Below are positions 61,088-64,000 of a stretch of 64,000 bases of DNA, piece by piece. Location of the stretch: the NCBI GenBank assembly GCA_012861695.1, contig JAAOOA010000033.1:16095934-16159933 (forward strand), written 5' to 3'. This DNA is from Trematomus loennbergii. Its lineage: Eukaryota; Chordata; Actinopteri; Perciformes; Nototheniidae. Made by a program: the position numbers and the translations under genes. A model generated the notes under the pieces. That model made no database searches, had not been told where the DNA came from, and saw nothing but the letters and a program-made list of their open reading frames with translations. The stretch's first letter is position 1. Every line of letters starts with the position of its first letter.

Positions 61088-63084
61088 TGATATTCACTGA
61101 GCCTTTCCGGATACATTTCCCTATGAAACACCAGTTTCCACTGAACAGAGCACCTGTGAGGCCCTGCATCCGGCCGTGGGATACTGAACGCTCTGCACAC
61201 CATTTGATCCTTTTTTATTTTATATTCTCACAAAAAGCCATTGAGACACTAGAATATGGAATAATTCAATTTCTCTGGAAGGAACTGACAGTGATTCTGT
61301 TTGAAAGAGTGGAAATGAAAGTACTGAAAGGTGGCTTAATCCTCTCACGATGTACACACAAAGTGTCCTGCCGCTCCCCTTAAGCTCCTACCTCTGAGAT
61401 TAGACTTTCAAAGTAAATATTATTTGTCACAGATTCAAGTCCATTAAATACTTTTTAAAAATAGAAATAAAGTGGTACAGACTCTCACTGCAGTAGCAGA
61501 ATTTCAGGAACCCATTTGATTGGGTTGTTTCTATCCATAAGGATGCTAACCAATGATGTATCCTAGTGACTGAGATCATTATTATACTTTCTACCCTTAA
61601 AGTCAGATCTCGTTCATTCGGCATGTCTGAAACCTGCTGCTTCCGGTCCTCTTTCAAATGTATTGGTTTTGTAAATTGGGTTTTTCCCACCATAGCTGAA
61701 GGCGCTGTCAGCTGTGAAACCTGACAGTCAGCATCGACAGTGCAACCGAGGGACTGCATTTCAAGGAATTTGAATGTCCTTCAGCTGCCACAGACAGAAT
61801 TAGAGGAACGGGAGAACCACATCCTATCTGCAGGTCTGGACATGCCTGCGTTGTAGCAGGCGTTGTCATTGGGTGCCATTTACAGCACCGTATGTTTCAC
61901 TTTGACCCGTTCACTGTGGACGAGGTGTGTGTCTATAGGTGTCAGCGTTCAGCACATCGCAAACACACCGCTACCATAAATACAACTTCCATCTCCAGTG
62001 TCTTTGTTGCCTCTGCTTTTTCCGTCATTACAAGGTTATGCAACCGGAGGCGATACTGTGACTAAGTATTGTTTGTTAGTCAGTGAAAACATCCTTGTAA
62101 CTCTGTCCTTGCTTTTGTATAGGCTAAATCCAAGAAGAACTAAGCTCGAAACTTGCAATGAATACACTGTTGGGTAGATATTCAGTCCAAATGCTTGTTA
62201 GATTTAGCTGCTTCTGATACCAATATATAGAAGAGCATACGATACAACAAATAATAATCACCCAACTCCCGCAAACCTGCATAGTTTTTGTCCAAGCCAG
62301 ACCCACGTCTGAATCCCAATTTGGGACCAAGCGCGATTACAAATCTGAAATTCAGATACAAGTTTTTATTAAAAAATATATATATAATAAAAATACAATA
62401 GCTTAAATCAACTAAAGTTTATTCAGTGCAGTAGAAGACATTCGATTTTCTGCAACCAAATATTGAAAACAGCCCTAAAACTCTCATATCAAAGAATAAA
62501 AAGGTCTGCACTTAACACATAATAAAAAATAAAACCTGAGAGTTAACTGGACCTGATTCAAGCCAAAGGGTATATTTTGGGTCGGCCGCAATCGGTTTGG
62601 GCAGAGAATCAACACTCTGTGATACAGTGCATTTGTCATTCAGATATAATGTGAGAACCACACTTGTCATTACCCTTAAGGGTGCCAGTTTAAATGTAGG
62701 GTAGAAGGCCCTCGCAATGTTGTGGAAACACAACAGGTAACCAAATCTTCACACGTCTGTCAGGGTCACTTCACACAGAATGTCCGGCACTTCAACCACA
62801 TGTACCCCCCTCAGTAAAGAAACATTATACCATATTGCATAATATTCCACTCTGCATCAGATAGCAGAGATGCATGGATGCCGTTAAAGACAACTGATCA
62901 AAGACAGCAAATGAATAAATCTTTCTACGGTATCCAACTGTCACTACTTTTGTTTGGCATGAGCTGCTGGCTGACACATCTTTGACAACACCGCCTACTG
63001 AATCTGCGGTAAAGCAAGATTCTGATGGAGCTTCTTCAGTGGTTACCTTTAATAGTGAAAGCATTCTCATTCATAACGAGACAC

Positions 63085-63205
63085 TTTCAGGGATGCCCAC
63101 ACTTTTTCAGCTTGGGAGCTACTTTTAAAATGACCAAGCCCAAAAGATCTACCTACAGGGCCGCCCCTGCCCAATCTGTGTCGCGAGCGCGCGGGGGGGG
63201 GGGGA
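63085..63205. mobile_element. Interspersed repeat fragment ending in a G-run
   Basis: 'gatgcccacactttttcagc', 'ttgggagctacttttaaaat', 'gaccaagcccaaaagatcta' resembles a widely dispersed fish repeat that speaks of 'gcgagctacttttaaaatga'. It is followed by gcgagcgcgcg and a G-run (about 63193-63204). Confidence 0.4.
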
Positions 63206-64000
63206 TTTAACATGGTCTCTATCTTATCTTCAGTCCATTTCCGTACACATGAAAAAGTACCTGAAGTTTTCCACTTGTGAATGTATAGGTAGAGGAATCA
63301 TTGTTTTCAGAAACGGTGTGTACCAGTTTAATAATTCAAAAAAAATCCCTAAATATAAAATTATTATTGTAGTGCAATTTATACTCTTTTTTTTTTAGAT
63401 AGCAGCTCTCTTTCTATTATTGATTATTCTATTTCACATTACACATGTTCAGCTTGGTATTACATTTGACAACTTATCACTATGCAAATGTACAATATAT
63501 ATAAGTATTACAGAGGTTGGAATGGCATGGCGAGTTTACTGCTTTGGACAGCATTTGTTTGTTTAACTGAACGCAGCCTGGAGGTTTGCACCGTCTCTGT
63601 GTATTCTATTACACATAGCACTAAATCTGATGCTGTTTACTGGAGTTCAGGGTCTCATAAAAAGGCTGCTTTGTATCCAAATGGAGCGTAGTCATTTAGT
63701 CCTCTTCCTGTCTTCTCTATATGAGCTTCAGATGGAATAAGAGTGGCAGAAATCAATACTCTCCACTACAAAGGTTGGGATAAGATATTACCATGATGTT
63801 GCCACTGATTAATATAGTCAGCAAATGAAGAGATACATTATAACAGAGAGTGGAATAAGGATATTCAGAGTGGTATATATTTGTTTTCATCAATGGTGAT
63901 TGGTGCAGTGTGGCAACAGTGTGTTGTGTTAATCAGGTGTGCAGTTCAGGTGGGAGTGGCAGCTTTGTTCTCTTTTCCCTAATGATTAATGGGACTGCCT

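Overview
The window is vertebrate nuclear DNA, most likely from a percomorph-type teleost fish. The coding exons are short, bounded by GT-AG introns, and encode proteins very close to the fish forms of RUVBL2 and SPNS2. The non-coding DNA is AT-rich and full of fish-type repeats: long CA/TG microsatellites, MITE-like inverted-repeat elements, LINE remnants, and short copies of a 'tttatttatatagca' repeat. Nothing prokaryotic, viral or organellar was recognised.

Layout. (1) 1-1.7 kb: the 3' end of a PRY-SPRY (B30.2) gene on the + strand, of the kind found in fish TRIM proteins; only the last exon and its poly(A) signal are inside. (2) 4.4-10.1 kb: a complete ruvbl2 (Reptin) gene on the + strand, with one non-coding exon and 13 coding exons giving an intact 459-residue AAA+ ATPase. 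(3) 10.1-22.7 kb: an intergenic region without a convincing host gene, rich in decayed mobile elements, including LINE reverse-transcriptase remnants near 13.6-13.9 and 18.2-18.6 kb and a MITE at 14.4-14.7 kb. (4) 22.7-64 kb: spns2 on the - strand, the sphingosine-1-phosphate exporter. Ten coding exons are recognisable from 53.05 kb down to 32.53 kb, plus a probable long 3'-UTR exon at 26.54-22.7 kb. The first coding exon (N-terminus and first membrane helix) was not found and should lie beyond 64 kb, so the last 10.9 kb is intron 1.

The genes are unrelated in function: ruvbl2 is a housekeeping chromatin and chaperone ATPase, spns2 a membrane lipid transporter, and the SPRY gene probably belongs to an expanded fish TRIM family. 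ruvbl2 and spns2 converge tail to tail.

Most notable: a one-base deficit that breaks the reading frame of an otherwise intact spns2 in exon 41727-41915; an inferred 3'-UTR intron starting 4 nt after the spns2 stop; a 1.26-kb foldback element in spns2 intron 1 whose centre carries ETS-, ZNF143- and CCAAT-like motifs; a TTAA-flanked MITE; and a cluster of MEF2-like sites in the penultimate spns2 intron. I found no sign of a wholly new gene system. All homology statements come from memory of the families, not from a database search.
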